A stretch of DNA of 64,000 nucleotides from FEN-1297 sp963834015 (GCA_963834015.1 CAWIAG010000002.1:1585672-1649671); one strand, 5' to 3'. Numbered from the stretch's first letter, positions 33,649 to 43,570 are shown. Notes: generated by a model from the sequence alone, not told the origin. Numbers and translations are program-made.

Positions 33649-34539
33649 TTATAAGAGTGCTTTAATATTATAATTGCACAATAAAGTCCAATACTCATTA
33701 ATTTTAAATCTGTTTTTGTATTTATTATCATAATTATTAATATGCTTAATGAATATATTAAATTTACTAATATTGAATCTAGATATTAATAGCAAACGAA
33801 ATATAATGACGAACCAGATGACTGGTTGAAAAATCATGGGTACAAAGTATCTTTTAACTATAAAACCATTTATATAATTACGAGTTTGAATTTCAAATTT
33901 GTTTATTCTTGATTTATTACTTGGGAAATGGAGTATTTTTACACTTTTATTGTAGAAGACTTTAAAACTTTTTTGAATTATTCTCAACGATAAAAACAAT
34001 TCTTCTCCACCATAGAATATATTGTTGGGATATAAATCAATATTCCCTAAAATAGATTTGTTTATAAAATGACATGCACCAATAAAGTTTAATATTACCC
34101 CTTCGGTTCTTTTGGGAACCTTATTGGGGAAAACGCCGTGCTGATAATAATTTTTTGGGACATTAAATATTTCAGTAGCTACTATTGGATATTCGTTATG
34201 TGCACGCATAAAATTAGCAACATCAGAAATACTTTTACCATCGCTAACTACCTTTGCATCATCATCCAGGAAAAATAATACATCCCCTTTAGCAATTTTA
34301 TACCCTATATTTCTTGCTTGGGCAACACCTAAATTTGTTACATTATATAAATAATTTAATTCAAAATTATACTTTTCGGATAGTTCAACTACCTTAACTT
34401 TTGTCCCATCACTTGACGAATTATCAACAATTACAATTTCGAAAGGTTCTGATATTTTATCCAAGCAAGAAATAATTGCTTCAGACAATTCATCTTTTCG
34501 GTTACATGTTATAAAGACTACAGAAATCATTCTTGTCAA
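33649..34539 (-). CDS. GT2 glycosyltransferase
   Basis: 296 residues. ISVVFITCNRKDELSEAI, then IVIVDNSSSDGTK, NLGVAQARNIGYKIAKGD and VLFFLDDDAKV (DxD-type site) are classic GT2 features. FYGGEELFLSLRI supplies the acceptor-side acids. It resembles rhamnosyl- or galactofuranosyl-type transferases but donor assignment is not possible. Overlaps the decayed GT11 gene by 4 bases. Confidence 0.9.
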   Translation of the reverse strand: MTRMISVVFITCNRKDELSEAIISCLDKISEPFEIVIVDNSSSDGTKVKVVELSEKYNFELNYLYNVTNLGVAQARNIGYKIAKGDVLFFLDDDAKVVSDGKSISDVANFMRAHNEYPIVATEIFNVPKNYYQHGVFPNKVPKRTEGVILNFIGACHFINKSILGNIDLYPNNIFYGGEELFLSLRIIQKSFKVFYNKSVKILHFPSNKSRINKFEIQTRNYINGFIVKRYFVPMIFQPVIWFVIIFRLLLISRFNISKFNIFIKHINNYDNKYKNRFKINEYWTLLCNYNIKALL

Positions 34540-35402
34540 GTTAATATTTTAATCCAATTCTCAGGTAATAGAATATCAATTGAATATTTTATTGTATTAT
34601 TATTAAACCACTTAACTGGGGCAATTACACACTTCCCCGGGCTGTTATTTAACCATGCTGCCCACCAGCTATAAGTACTATTTGCAATTATATTATTCTT
34701 GCACATACTCATCAATTGCATATCAATATAATTAAAATTTCCTTTTTTCGGATTCCAATCTATATAATTTGCGTTAATAAATGGTAAATTTTCTTTACAC
34801 CAATGTATATTATCAGTGAACAAATAGAATTCTGGGTTGGAAACTTCACCAATAATGTAATCGTATGCCTTTTTATAATAATCCACCCCACAAACCTTAT
34901 CCCTTGTAATTGAAAAATAATCCAGTCCTTTTCTAACATGTATTGATATAGAATTTTGATTTTTAATACGATTTATAAATTTTGTATTTTGATCTCCAAA
35001 AATAAGAGAAAATTTATATTCTCTTTTTATTATGTCTGATATTGATAAAAAATATTTTTTTGATTGCCAATATCCATCGGGATAAAAATCTCCATGAAGG
35101 TTTAATGTTTTTGCATTGTATTAAATTTCTTTTTCGTTATAATAATTTTTTTAATCCGATTATTTTTTTACGTAGTCTGCTAAATAGATTTAATTTTATA
35201 TTCTCTATTGCACTTATTTCTTTTACCGATGCTATGGGTAAATTTATATTAATCAATATTTAACTAATCTCGATCTTTTAATGCTCATATTTACCCTAAA
35301 AGAATAATTATCTAAAATCACTTGCTTGCTATTATTCATTAGAGTCCTATATAAGGCATACTGTAACATTTAATTTCCTAAACCGCCAGTCAATCTGATA
35401 AT
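34536..35402 (-). pseudogene. Alpha-1,2-fucosyltransferase (GT11), decayed and split by IS3
   Basis: The minus strand after the IS3 edge reads IRLTGGLGN, stop, MLQYALYRTL: the conserved GGLGNQMFQYA motif with the Gln codon changed to TAA. Frameshifts follow (LPIASVKEISAIENI is in another frame). Then YNAKTLNLHGDFYPDGYWQS and the donor motif HVRKGLDYF, which has an extra Leu compared with HxRRxDY. The end, NSTYSWWAAWLN, is intact. The original start codon lies beyond the IS at 36663-36665, giving MII before the break. The final frame alone (34536-34886) has a GTG start but is only the C-terminal third. Confidence 0.9.
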
Positions 35403-35472
35403 TATGGTGTACCCCATTGTTTGGACAGCTTTTTCCTTAGTTTAAGGTGCATAATTTTAGTTAAATATTTTA

Positions 35473-36228
35473 TTAATTCCTATAAATTTCTACTGGTGTT
35501 TTATAACCTAAAGCCTGATGACTTCTTTCATTGTTATAAAAGTTAAAATATTTTCTAAGGCCTTCATATAGTTCAGGGAAACTTTGGTATTCTTTCAAGT
35601 AAATATCTTCATACTTAAGACTTCTCCATAATCGTTCAATGAAAATATTATCTAAAGCTCTACCTTTTGAATCCATGCTTAGCCTTATATTATTGTCCAG
35701 TACTTTATTAACAAAACTTAAGCTCGTAAACTGGCTGCCCTGATCTGTATTGAATATTTCCGGTTTACCTGACCTTAATGCCTTATCAAGAGCGTTAAGA
35801 CAGAAATAAACATCAAGAGTATTTGATATCTCCCAAGAAAGCACATATCTGCTGAACCAGTCAATTACGGCCACAAGATAAGCAAAGCCCTTATACATTG
35901 GGATATATGTTATATCAGTACTCCAGACCTGATCTGTTTCTGTGATGTCTATATTCCTTAAAAGATATGGAAATACATGATGATCTTTGTTGTGTTTACT
36001 AAGATTTCTTTTCGGTATAAGTGCCTGTATTCCCATCAATTGCATCAATCTCCATATCCGTTTATGGTTATAAATCATTCCCATTTTTCTGAATTCATCA
36101 GTTATTTTTCTAACTCCATAAAATGGATATTTTGTATAAATTTTATCTATCCGGTTCATTATTTCGAGTTCTGCAGCCGTTACTCCTAATGGATGGCTGT
36201 AATAGCTCGAACGGGGTAATTTTATCAA
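35473..36228 (-). CDS. IS3 transposase OrfB (copy 2)
   Basis: 251 residues from a TTG that follows an in-frame TAG at 36238-36240. The integrase-type catalytic core is complete: D105 (VWSTDITYIP), D162 (NTDQGSQFTSL) and E198 (NIFIERLWRSLK), spaced as DDE with 35 residues between the last two. HTH_21-like IDKIYTKYPFYGVRKITDEF precedes it. Without the TAG the frame would continue to the A9 slip site of OrfA, so a full OrfAB fusion cannot now form. Confidence 0.9.
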   Translation of the reverse strand: MIKLPRSSYYSHPLGVTAAELEIMNRIDKIYTKYPFYGVRKITDEFRKMGMIYNHKRIWRLMQLMGIQALIPKRNLSKHNKDHHVFPYLLRNIDITETDQVWSTDITYIPMYKGFAYLVAVIDWFSRYVLSWEISNTLDVYFCLNALDKALRSGKPEIFNTDQGSQFTSLSFVNKVLDNNIRLSMDSKGRALDNIFIERLWRSLKYEDIYLKEYQSFPELYEGLRKYFNFYNNERSHQALGYKTPVEIYRN

Positions 36229-36289
36229 AGAACACTGCTAAGTTATGCTGAGATGATCATAATCATGGTCTATTAACTCTTTGAGATCT

Positions 36290-36580
36290 TTAACTGAATG
36301 GCTCGTACTTTTTTTTTAACCACTCAAGTTCTACTTGCTGTTTACCTATCTGCCGGTAGAGCTGCTCTGTTAAGTCAGTGCTTCCATCTGTTTTTGGTCC
36401 CCTTGGATTATCAAAAATACCAGGAAGATTTTCTAACAACTGTTTTTTCCAATTGCTAATCTGGTTCGGATGAACTTTATATTCCTTTGCAATTTCATTT
36501 ATGCTGCTGTACCCCTTGATTGCTTCCAAGGCTATTTTTGCTTTTAGTTCGGCACTATAGTTTTTTCTCTTTCCAGACAT
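36290..36580 (-). CDS. IS3 transposase OrfA (copy 2)
   Basis: 96 residues identical to the OrfA at 29088-29378: a helix-turn-helix (ELKAKIALEAIKGYSSINE) and a coiled C-terminal helix with LYRQIGKQQVELEWLKKK. The nine-T run at 36309-36317 reads A9 on the coding strand, the expected minus-one slip site. Confidence 0.92.
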   Translation of the reverse strand: MSGKRKNYSAELKAKIALEAIKGYSSINEIAKEYKVHPNQISNWKKQLLENLPGIFDNPRGPKTDGSTDLTEQLYRQIGKQQVELEWLKKKYEPFS

Positions 36581-36665
36581 TTTAAGCTCCTTTCGCTTAT
36601 TATAATTTAAGTATTTTCCACCTTAAATTATTGTCCAGTTTTTGGGGTACATCATAAATAATCAT

Positions 36666-37049
36666 GGATTATTTATTTGCTAATTTTAAATATTTAAAGA
36701 CTATTAGCTTTTTTTCAATTATTTAAAGTAATTTATTTACTAGTATATTTTTATAATTATATACCTTGTTTTTAGTGCAAATATTAAAAATATGTTATTT
36801 CTATTGTTTATAAATAATTCTATAAAGGAAAGTATTCCAATTGAAGGGTTTACAAACACTCTGTTTCATAATATTTATTTTAAATAAATCTATGCAAAAT
36901 TTAATTCATCCAAATGTATTGCTAGATTGCACTTGTTTTGAATATTTAGCATTTTAAAATATTCTTAGAAATTTACTCACTTTCCGGATTTTAATAATAA
37001 TTTTATCATTTTAGTTCTTTATTAATATCTTAATCATATCAATCATTTT
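36666..37049. other. AT-rich gap without a recognised gene
   Basis: Very AT-rich. Probably contains the original promoter or leader of the interrupted fucosyltransferase gene, whose ATG is at 36663-36665. I see no repeats, RNA gene or protein fragment. Confidence 0.4.
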
Positions 37050-38360
37050 TTAGGCACGTGAATATGTATTATTTATTTTTTGTTTTATATACCAAAATAT
37101 TATGAAATACATAAATATGGGCGTGTAATATCTTATAAAAGATAATTTCAACTGTTCTGATATTAATAATATTACTAATATAAATAATAAAGTAATTTCT
37201 TTATTATTTGTATTTGTTTTATAAATGTAAATCAAATATCTTAATATATTTATTATAAATATTATGAATATGATTATTCCTATAATTCCAAAACGTATAT
37301 AAATTGCTAGTATAATATTATGCGAGACAATTTCGTTACCATTGAACTGCCAAAAATAAAAATTTCCAAAACCTATTATCGGAATAGAAGGAACAAGAGA
37401 GGGAATCGAAAAATAGTCGCGATCGAAAGCAGCATTATAATTGCTATTTCTAAAATATTCTACAGTGCTGCTAAGTCTATTAAAAATAGTTAAATCTTTC
37501 AAAAAGAAATTATATCCCACAATTATTATTATTAATAATACTGCGCTACGAAAAATAACAACTGACTTGTATTTTTTTGCTCTGGCATAAAAATAAAATA
37601 ACAATACTAGCATCATAATATTTATTACAATAAAAGACCTTGATCCGGATAAAATACCACAGAAAATAGCCGCGCTACCCAATAATATTGATATTTTACT
37701 ATTTTTGTTAAATATTATCATAGAAATTATCAATACTATAATTGAATAATCAATTAGAAATTCAGCATCGTAAAATATTCCGCCATACCTTGTATAACCT
37801 GAAGTTATATTAAATATAGGTGCAATTAAATCCGAATAAACAATTGGATTATTTAATGTCAATAAGATCATTAGGCTATGTGCCAATATAGGAATTGAAA
37901 TTATTTTTAATAATAAGTTATCGTTTAAAAGGACTTCCTTATAACGTTCCATTATTCTAAAAAATGGTAAAACTGTTAAATACCAAATTGAATTATTAAT
38001 TAATTGCTTTATGGGTGATATTTTTAAAGTATATGAGGAAAAACTATCAATATTCGGAATTATTGACAAATTAAAGATGCCAATCAAAATACCGTATACA
38101 ATTAAAAAGGTAACTATAAGATCCAATTTGTAAACTTTATCAAGCTTAATATTCAAATCGAACATATAAAATACCCAAATCATCATAACACTTAGTGGGA
38201 TTTGAATACTACTTGTATCGATGAGATGAAAATTAAAATAATTAATCGAAAAATCTATTGGGATAATAATGAAAAGCAATTTTAATGCTATCTTTTTTTG
38301 ATTTCCTAAGATTAAAATAATTAAAACAAAAGGTAGGGTATAAAGAATGAAAGCTATCAT
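37050..38360 (-). CDS. Wzy-like O-antigen/exopolysaccharide polymerase
   Basis: 436 residues with about eleven to twelve hydrophobic segments and little else conserved. The large periplasmic loop includes TSGYTRYGGIFYDAEFLIDYS, and SGSRSFIVINIMM follows, then GFGNFYFWQFNGNEIVSHNIILAIYIRFG, which matches the O-antigen ligase/polymerase family pattern (a Gly-rich loop and HNxxL). It would link repeat units on the outer face of the inner membrane. Family members are too divergent to exclude a ligase. Confidence 0.8.
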   Translation of the reverse strand: MIAFILYTLPFVLIILILGNQKKIALKLLFIIIPIDFSINYFNFHLIDTSSIQIPLSVMMIWVFYMFDLNIKLDKVYKLDLIVTFLIVYGILIGIFNLSIIPNIDSFSSYTLKISPIKQLINNSIWYLTVLPFFRIMERYKEVLLNDNLLLKIISIPILAHSLMILLTLNNPIVYSDLIAPIFNITSGYTRYGGIFYDAEFLIDYSIIVLIISMIIFNKNSKISILLGSAAIFCGILSGSRSFIVINIMMLVLLFYFYARAKKYKSVVIFRSAVLLIIIIVGYNFFLKDLTIFNRLSSTVEYFRNSNYNAAFDRDYFSIPSLVPSIPIIGFGNFYFWQFNGNEIVSHNIILAIYIRFGIIGIIIFIIFIINILRYLIYIYKTNTNNKEITLLFILVILLISEQLKLSFIRYYTPIFMYFIIFWYIKQKINNTYSRA

Positions 38361-38366
38361 AATAAA

Positions 38367-39320
38367 TTATTTAATATTATTATCAGAAATAATTTGTTTG
38401 ATCCTGTTTTTAATTATTGCGTATAGTTTAGTTAAGGGAAATATAAAAATATTAATATATAATTTTATTATGAACTTAATATTTTGAATTGAAATAAAAG
38501 ATAAATTATAATCATGTAAGATTTTATTAATAATACAATAATTTAATAAGATAAGTTTAGAAATATTTTGAAACTGGACTTTTTTAAAGCGCTGATAATT
38601 AAAAAATATATCAGTATTATCTAAACTACCAGTATAATAAAAAAAATTCTTTTTGAATGTGTTTTGCACACTTTTATTTATTTCTTTAGAGTATACAAAC
38701 GATCGATTTAAATTATGTTCTCTGTATTCTACTAAAATTGTATCTAGATTAGCACACTTATATTTATGCACAATACTAGAAAAATAAGCGAAATCTTCTG
38801 CTTCTTCATCCGGATAAAGACCAAATTCGTATACTAATTCCTTCCTAAACATAACGGTCGGATGTGCAAAAAATGTATTTGAGACAAAATTCCAAGCTAT
38901 CTCAATTGGTAAACTAGGATGAAATATTTTAATATATTTTCCATTTTCGTTAAAAACAGCATATCCACCGCCTACTAACATAAAATCCTTGTTATGATTT
39001 AGAAACTCAACTTGCTTCAAAAATCTATTTTTTAAATTAATATCATCCGAATCAGCACGGGCAATATATTCACCTTTTGACTTTTCCAAACCTGTATTTA
39101 AGGCACCTACGATTCCTTTATGATTTGAATTTATGAAATACTTAATTCTCCTATCTTTATTTATATAATTTTCAATTATTTTTATAGTATTATCTTTTGA
39201 GAAGTCGTCAATAATAATTAGTTCAAAATTATTATAGGATTGTGCTAAAATACTTTTAATTGCCTCACTTATAAAGGATTCGCCGTTATATACCGGCATT
39301 ATTACACTAACTAATTTCAT
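38367..39320 (-). CDS. GT2 glycosyltransferase
   Basis: 317 residues. VSVIMPVYNGESFISEAIKS, LIIIDDFSKDNT, GIVGALNTGLEKSKGEYIARADSDD (DxD site) and the FFAHPTVMFRKELV region identify a GT2 enzyme of the type found in many sugar loci. A hydrophobic C-terminal part may touch the membrane. Overlaps the next GT2 gene by 14 bases. Confidence 0.92.
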   Translation of the reverse strand: MKLVSVIMPVYNGESFISEAIKSILAQSYNNFELIIIDDFSKDNTIKIIENYINKDRRIKYFINSNHKGIVGALNTGLEKSKGEYIARADSDDINLKNRFLKQVEFLNHNKDFMLVGGGYAVFNENGKYIKIFHPSLPIEIAWNFVSNTFFAHPTVMFRKELVYEFGLYPDEEAEDFAYFSSIVHKYKCANLDTILVEYREHNLNRSFVYSKEINKSVQNTFKKNFFYYTGSLDNTDIFFNYQRFKKVQFQNISKLILLNYCIINKILHDYNLSFISIQNIKFIIKLYINIFIFPLTKLYAIIKNRIKQIISDNNIK

Positions 39321-40263
39321 TGAAAAATATTTTCTTTAGCTTTTTAATAACTCTTTGTTTTATTATTAAAAGTATTGTAAATAAATTTACTCCACTATAA
39401 TTTCTAAAAAGGATATATTTTACTTCTGGCTTTAGACAATTCTTTAAAATTTTCATGGAATAAATCGCTTGCTTAAAATGCAAATTCAAAATTAAACTAA
39501 CAATATTATCATAAATTCTTTTAGAAAATGGATTTGGATCCACGTTTGGTAATACAATCCACTTGTTATAAAAACCTATTTCATTAGTATATACATAAAT
39601 TTTATCATTTTGCATATTACACGAATGTCTTCTAATTTGCACAAATATATTATTTACAAAGTCTATTTTAAATTCTTTTGCAATTCTTAGCCACATATCC
39701 CAATCTTCCCCCATTTTAAGATTTTCATCGAATAAACCAACTTTTTCAAAGCACTTTCTTTTAAGTATAGTAGCGCTTGCGCTACCATTTATTTTATTAC
39801 CCATTAACAATTTATTAAAACAATAACCTCTACAATCTATATCTATTTCATTTTTAGCTTTATTCAAAATAACCAATCCGTCTTCGTCAATATACTCAAA
39901 ATCACAATAAACTAATCCTAATTCATCAGTGTTAGTTAAATTAAATAATTTTAGTTGCTCCTCCAATTTTTGGGGCAACCAGTAATCATCAGAATCTAGA
40001 AAGCCAATATAAGTTGAATTAGAATATATTATTCCAGCATTTCTTGCAGAACTTAGTCCTCCATTATTTTTTTTTAAATATACAATAGGAATTGAAGAAT
40101 TGTAACTTGTTATAATCTCTTCTGTATCATCAGTCGAACCATCATCAACTATAATAATAGATTTGGGTTTAACTGTCTGATTTTCGACTGATTTAACAGC
40201 ATAGAGAAGATATTTAGAATAATTAAATGTAGGAATAACTACATCTATATCATAAGGCATCAT
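39307..40263 (-). CDS. GT2 glycosyltransferase
   Basis: 318 residues: IDVVIPTFNYSKYLLYAVKSV, IIVDDGSTDDTEEI, NGGLSSARNAGIIYSNSTYI and GFLDSDDYWLPQKLE are clear GT2 motifs; MGEDWDMWLRIAKEF carries the acceptor-side ExDxxxWxR pattern. Start could be residue 1 or 2. The end of an IS982-like remnant lies four bases upstream of the start codon, so its native leader has been displaced. Confidence 0.93.
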   Translation of the reverse strand: MMPYDIDVVIPTFNYSKYLLYAVKSVENQTVKPKSIIIVDDGSTDDTEEIITSYNSSIPIVYLKKNNGGLSSARNAGIIYSNSTYIGFLDSDDYWLPQKLEEQLKLFNLTNTDELGLVYCDFEYIDEDGLVILNKAKNEIDIDCRGYCFNKLLMGNKINGSASATILKRKCFEKVGLFDENLKMGEDWDMWLRIAKEFKIDFVNNIFVQIRRHSCNMQNDKIYVYTNEIGFYNKWIVLPNVDPNPFSKRIYDNIVSLILNLHFKQAIYSMKILKNCLKPEVKYILFRNYSGVNLFTILLIIKQRVIKKLKKIFFNEIS

Positions 40264-40266
40264 ATA

Positions 40267-41151
40267 ACCCGTTATTAAAAATTAAAACAAGCCGTGCTAA
40301 GAAGTTGGTTTAAATGTTGTTAAGATATTATTGCAATATTACTTACAACTATTAGGGATTTACCATGCACAACATCAAAAAAACATTCGATAAATTTGAT
40401 TGCTTATTAGAAATTTACTAAATGACCAGCTTGATAAAAAAAGCAATTTTCTGACTTGATTAAAAACAGTAAATACAAAATAAAACGCCGTAGACTCTTC
40501 TTAAAAATTGAAGAAGTAAGAAAAATTATTTCTGATAGAATAGTTGAATCAGAAAACATTTATATCATAGATTCTATACCTCTGGAAGTATGTAAGATAT
40601 CAAGGACTGGAAAAGTTTAAATCTGCCGGAAATATTTTGAAACATCGCCTAATAAAGTTTTCTGTACTTTTCAGAATACTTACATCTACGGATACAAACT
40701 ACATGGGCTTTGTACCATCAAGGGGGTGTTCACTTCCAATGATTTAACTAAAGCATCAGTACATGATATCTACTATCTTAAAGTTGTAAAAGAACAAATT
40801 AGTAATGCTTTTTTGCTTGGTGATAAAGGTTATGTCTCTAAAGAAATTCAAACTGATTTTTTTAATTTAGAAAACATCATCTTGAAAACTCCTTTACGTC
40901 TTAATCAAAACAAATATAAAAAACAGCCCTATTTGTTAAGAAAATCAAGAAAAAGGATCGAAACTTTGTTTTCACAGCTTTGTGATCAGTTCATGATTTG
41001 TAAAATCTATGCTAAATCTTTCGACAGTATCAGAACAAGAGTCGTTTCTGAATTCTCTGCTCATACTATTTTGAGGAATCTAAATAAATTCATTAACAAT
41101 AGGCCAGTAAATCTTATTAAAAATGCTTTAGCTTAATTTCTAACAACGGGT
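40267..41151. mobile_element. IS982-family element, decayed
   Basis: 885 bases between inverted ends ACCCGTTATTAAAAATTAA (left) and the complement of ACCCGTTGTTAGAAATTAA (right). It encodes a broken transposase on the plus strand, opposite to the surrounding genes. No target duplication is obvious. Confidence 0.85.
40400..41136 (+). pseudogene. IS982-type transposase, broken
   Basis: The catalytic-core pieces are IYIIDSIPLEVCKISRTGK, then a TAA stop, then YGYKLHGLCTIKGVFTSND and the complete last 136 codons (40726-41136) with NAFLLGDKGYVSKEI and KRIETLFSQLCDQF. Together these are the DDE residues and C-terminal motif of IS982 transposases. The N-terminal part before 40540 is degenerate. Confidence 0.85.
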
Positions 41152-41556
41152 TTAATTATGAGTTCACTTTAAAAGGGTATAATTATTTCGTAAAAAAATT
41201 TAACATAGTAAATATTTATATAAATTTCTTATAGCAAATTTACTCATTATTGACAGAAAAAGTGTCAAAAGAACTTGAACAATCAGAATAACAACAATTC
41301 AATTCAACAAGCGTTACCAAAGGGCACAAACTATGGAACGCGGGCTGTCAATAGCATAAGCACAGAGAGCAAAAGTCTTCTTTTGGTCAATGTGTTTGTC
41401 ATATATGAAAAGGGCAAGAACAAAAATATAGAACTCAAATATTTTACAAGGATTTTAGAATAATCTGTTATTATAATTTTTAATTAGCAGTTTATTACAA
41501 AAATAATACTAAAAAGCATAGAAGTTTAAAGTTTGCTTTTTAGAGCTGACTCATTA
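41152..41556. other. Gap without a recognised gene
   Basis: Between the IS982 remnant and the epimerase gene. A 62-codon frame with a TTG start (41275-41463) has no recognisable similarity and an Asn/Gln-rich beginning. Nothing else visible. Confidence 0.35.
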
Positions 41557-42612
41557 TTATTTATTTAATCTTTGTTTCCATGAATTAAAAATCTCGCTGA
41601 ATATTGCATCAAGGTTTTTAGTAATTTTCCATTGGGGGAAATGGGCTTTCATCTTTGATAGGTTTGATATATAACAGATATGATCTCCTACACGATTTTG
41701 GTCGGTATACTCATAAATCATTTTTTTGCATGATATATCTTCGATGAGCTTAAATGCTTCTAAAATTGATATAGAATTTGATCGGCCCCCACCTAGGTTA
41801 TAAACCTGTGCAATTCTTGGATTTTTTATAAATTCGTAAATAAATAAGACTACATCTTCAGCATGTATATTATCTCTGACTTGTTTTCCCTTATAACCAT
41901 AAATGTTATATAATTTACTTTCGATATTACATTTAATCAAGTAACTTAGGAATCCATGTAATTCTACGCCGCTATGGTTTGGTCCAGTTAAGCATCCACC
42001 TCTCAGGCAACAGGTGGGCATATTAAAATATCTACCATATTCTTGTACCATAATATCAGCAGCAACTTTTGAAGCTCCAAAAATTGAGTGTTTTGATTGA
42101 TCTATTCGGAAATTTTCATCAATGCCATCATAGTAATTAATATCACTATATTCCCATCGTGTAGGATTTTCTATTAAGTTTAGTTCATTAGGTGCATCAC
42201 CATAAACTTTATTTGTTGATAAATAAACAAATGGAGTTTCTAAATTTACCTTCCTATTAGCTTCTAATAAATTCAATGTTCCAACTGCATTGATATCAAA
42301 ATCATCGAACGGTCTTGAAGCTGCTAAATCATGACTTGGCTGTGCCGCAGTGTGAATAATGGCATCGGGTTTTAATTTAGAAACAATTTCAATAACAAGG
42401 TTTCTATTTCGTATATCAATTTCATTATGATGAAAGTTACTAAATAACTCAGTTAAACGCTTTTGATTCCATCTAGTATCTCCTTTTTCTCCAAAAAAAT
42501 CAGCTCTCATATTATTATCAATACCATAAACAATATAACCTTTAGTAGCAAAAAACGTTACTATTTCACTACCAATAAGACCACTTGATCCAGTAACCAA
42601 TATTTTTTTCAT
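41557..42612 (-). CDS. NAD-dependent epimerase/dehydratase, CDP-paratose 2-epimerase-like
   Basis: 351-residue extended short-chain dehydrogenase. The NAD motif is ILVTGSSGLIGSEIV. TAAQPSHDLAASRPFDDFDINAVGTLNLLEA and STNKVYGDAPNEL follow the pattern of CDP-tyvelose/paratose 2-epimerases. The usual YxxxK reads F178-GAS-K182, so the catalytic Tyr is Phe. RGGCLTGPNHSGVELHGFLSYL is also typical of that group. Reaction not certain. A 43-base gap separates it from the GT11 gene. Confidence 0.85.
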   Translation of the reverse strand: MKKILVTGSSGLIGSEIVTFFATKGYIVYGIDNNMRADFFGEKGDTRWNQKRLTELFSNFHHNEIDIRNRNLVIEIVSKLKPDAIIHTAAQPSHDLAASRPFDDFDINAVGTLNLLEANRKVNLETPFVYLSTNKVYGDAPNELNLIENPTRWEYSDINYYDGIDENFRIDQSKHSIFGASKVAADIMVQEYGRYFNMPTCCLRGGCLTGPNHSGVELHGFLSYLIKCNIESKLYNIYGYKGKQVRDNIHAEDVVLFIYEFIKNPRIAQVYNLGGGRSNSISILEAFKLIEDISCKKMIYEYTDQNRVGDHICYISNLSKMKAHFPQWKITKNLDAIFSEIFNSWKQRLNK

Positions 42613-42655
42613 TCTATTTATCCTTCCTTTTTATTTTTATTCTTTTTATTACATA

Positions 42656-43546
42656 TTAAAAACGAAACCAAGTATCTGGGATCAAATCACTTGTATCGAT
42701 TGTATCATCAGTAAACCATATTTTTGGTGCTACCACAATTTTATTAGAATTTTGACTCAACCACGCTGCCCACCACCCAAAGGTACTGTTTGGTATAATA
42801 AAATGTTTACATGCTAACATTAATTTAAAATAATTATAAAATTTTAATCCTGAATGATTATGATCTACAAATATGACCGGGGCATCAATTTGGACGTTAT
42901 GTTTACACCAATTTATATCATCTGAAAAGACAAAAAATTTCGGATTTTCGATTGAATCAGCAATGAATTTTATACTTTTTTTATAATAATAATTTCCATA
43001 TTCACCTATTAGAGAACTATGCAGGTTAGTTGTTACAAAATCAGTCCTCCTAAAATTCAAACATACAGCATTCGAAGTTAATATATCATTGTAAAGCTCG
43101 TTGGAACATTCTAATAATTTGTTTTTTAATGAAAATTCTTGTTCTATCTTTCTCTTAACATCATCAAAATATTTGTAACTTTGCCAATAACCATCTAAGT
43201 ATATATTTCCACTTGATTGTAAAACATTCGGATCGAATTGGAAAAATCTTTCACGAATACGGTTGCCCTTAAATAAATATTTTTGATTGATTTGCAATTT
43301 ATTAAAACATAAATTGATATTTTTTTCAACGAAATTCAATTTTGAAATTTTATTAACTTCTCTTATATCAGCAATCACGGCGGAAATATTAAATAAATCT
43401 AAGCAGTATTCTCGAATCTCATAATTATCAGAATACTTGGACACATCCAACTTTAATCTGTCCATTGACTTTAATGCTAGTTTAAAGCCAAGTGCATATT
43501 GAAATAGCTGATTTCCTAAACCACCCGTGAGTTTTACAATAATCAT
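42656..43546 (-). CDS. Alpha-1,2-fucosyltransferase (GT11)
   Basis: 296 residues. IIVKLTGGLGNQLFQYALG is the N-terminal signature; GYWQSYKYFDDV and NSTFGWWAAWLS near the end are family motifs. The donor motif reads CLNFRRTDF, close to HxRRxDY. It would use GDP-fucose from Gmd and Fcl. It is the intact relative of the decayed gene at 34.5-35.4 kb. Confidence 0.93.
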   Translation of the reverse strand: MIIVKLTGGLGNQLFQYALGFKLALKSMDRLKLDVSKYSDNYEIREYCLDLFNISAVIADIREVNKISKLNFVEKNINLCFNKLQINQKYLFKGNRIRERFFQFDPNVLQSSGNIYLDGYWQSYKYFDDVKRKIEQEFSLKNKLLECSNELYNDILTSNAVCLNFRRTDFVTTNLHSSLIGEYGNYYYKKSIKFIADSIENPKFFVFSDDINWCKHNVQIDAPVIFVDHNHSGLKFYNYFKLMLACKHFIIPNSTFGWWAAWLSQNSNKIVVAPKIWFTDDTIDTSDLIPDTWFRF

Positions 43547-43570
43547 AATTAAATATCCTATTTTATTGAA

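Larger units (their letters stand above)
35403..36656. mobile_element. IS3-family (IS150-like) element, copy 2
   Basis: 1254 bases. Left end TATGGTGTACCCC, right end the complement of TATGATGTACCCC. AAT at 35400-35402 and 36657-36659 is the 3-base target duplication. Carries OrfA and OrfB, with an in-frame stop in the OrfA-OrfB joining region. Inserted after the third codon of a GT11 gene. Confidence 0.95.

Noticed and set aside
41275..41463. 62-codon frame with TTG start
   Set aside because: No similarity recognised, no ribosome site, lies beside an IS remnant.
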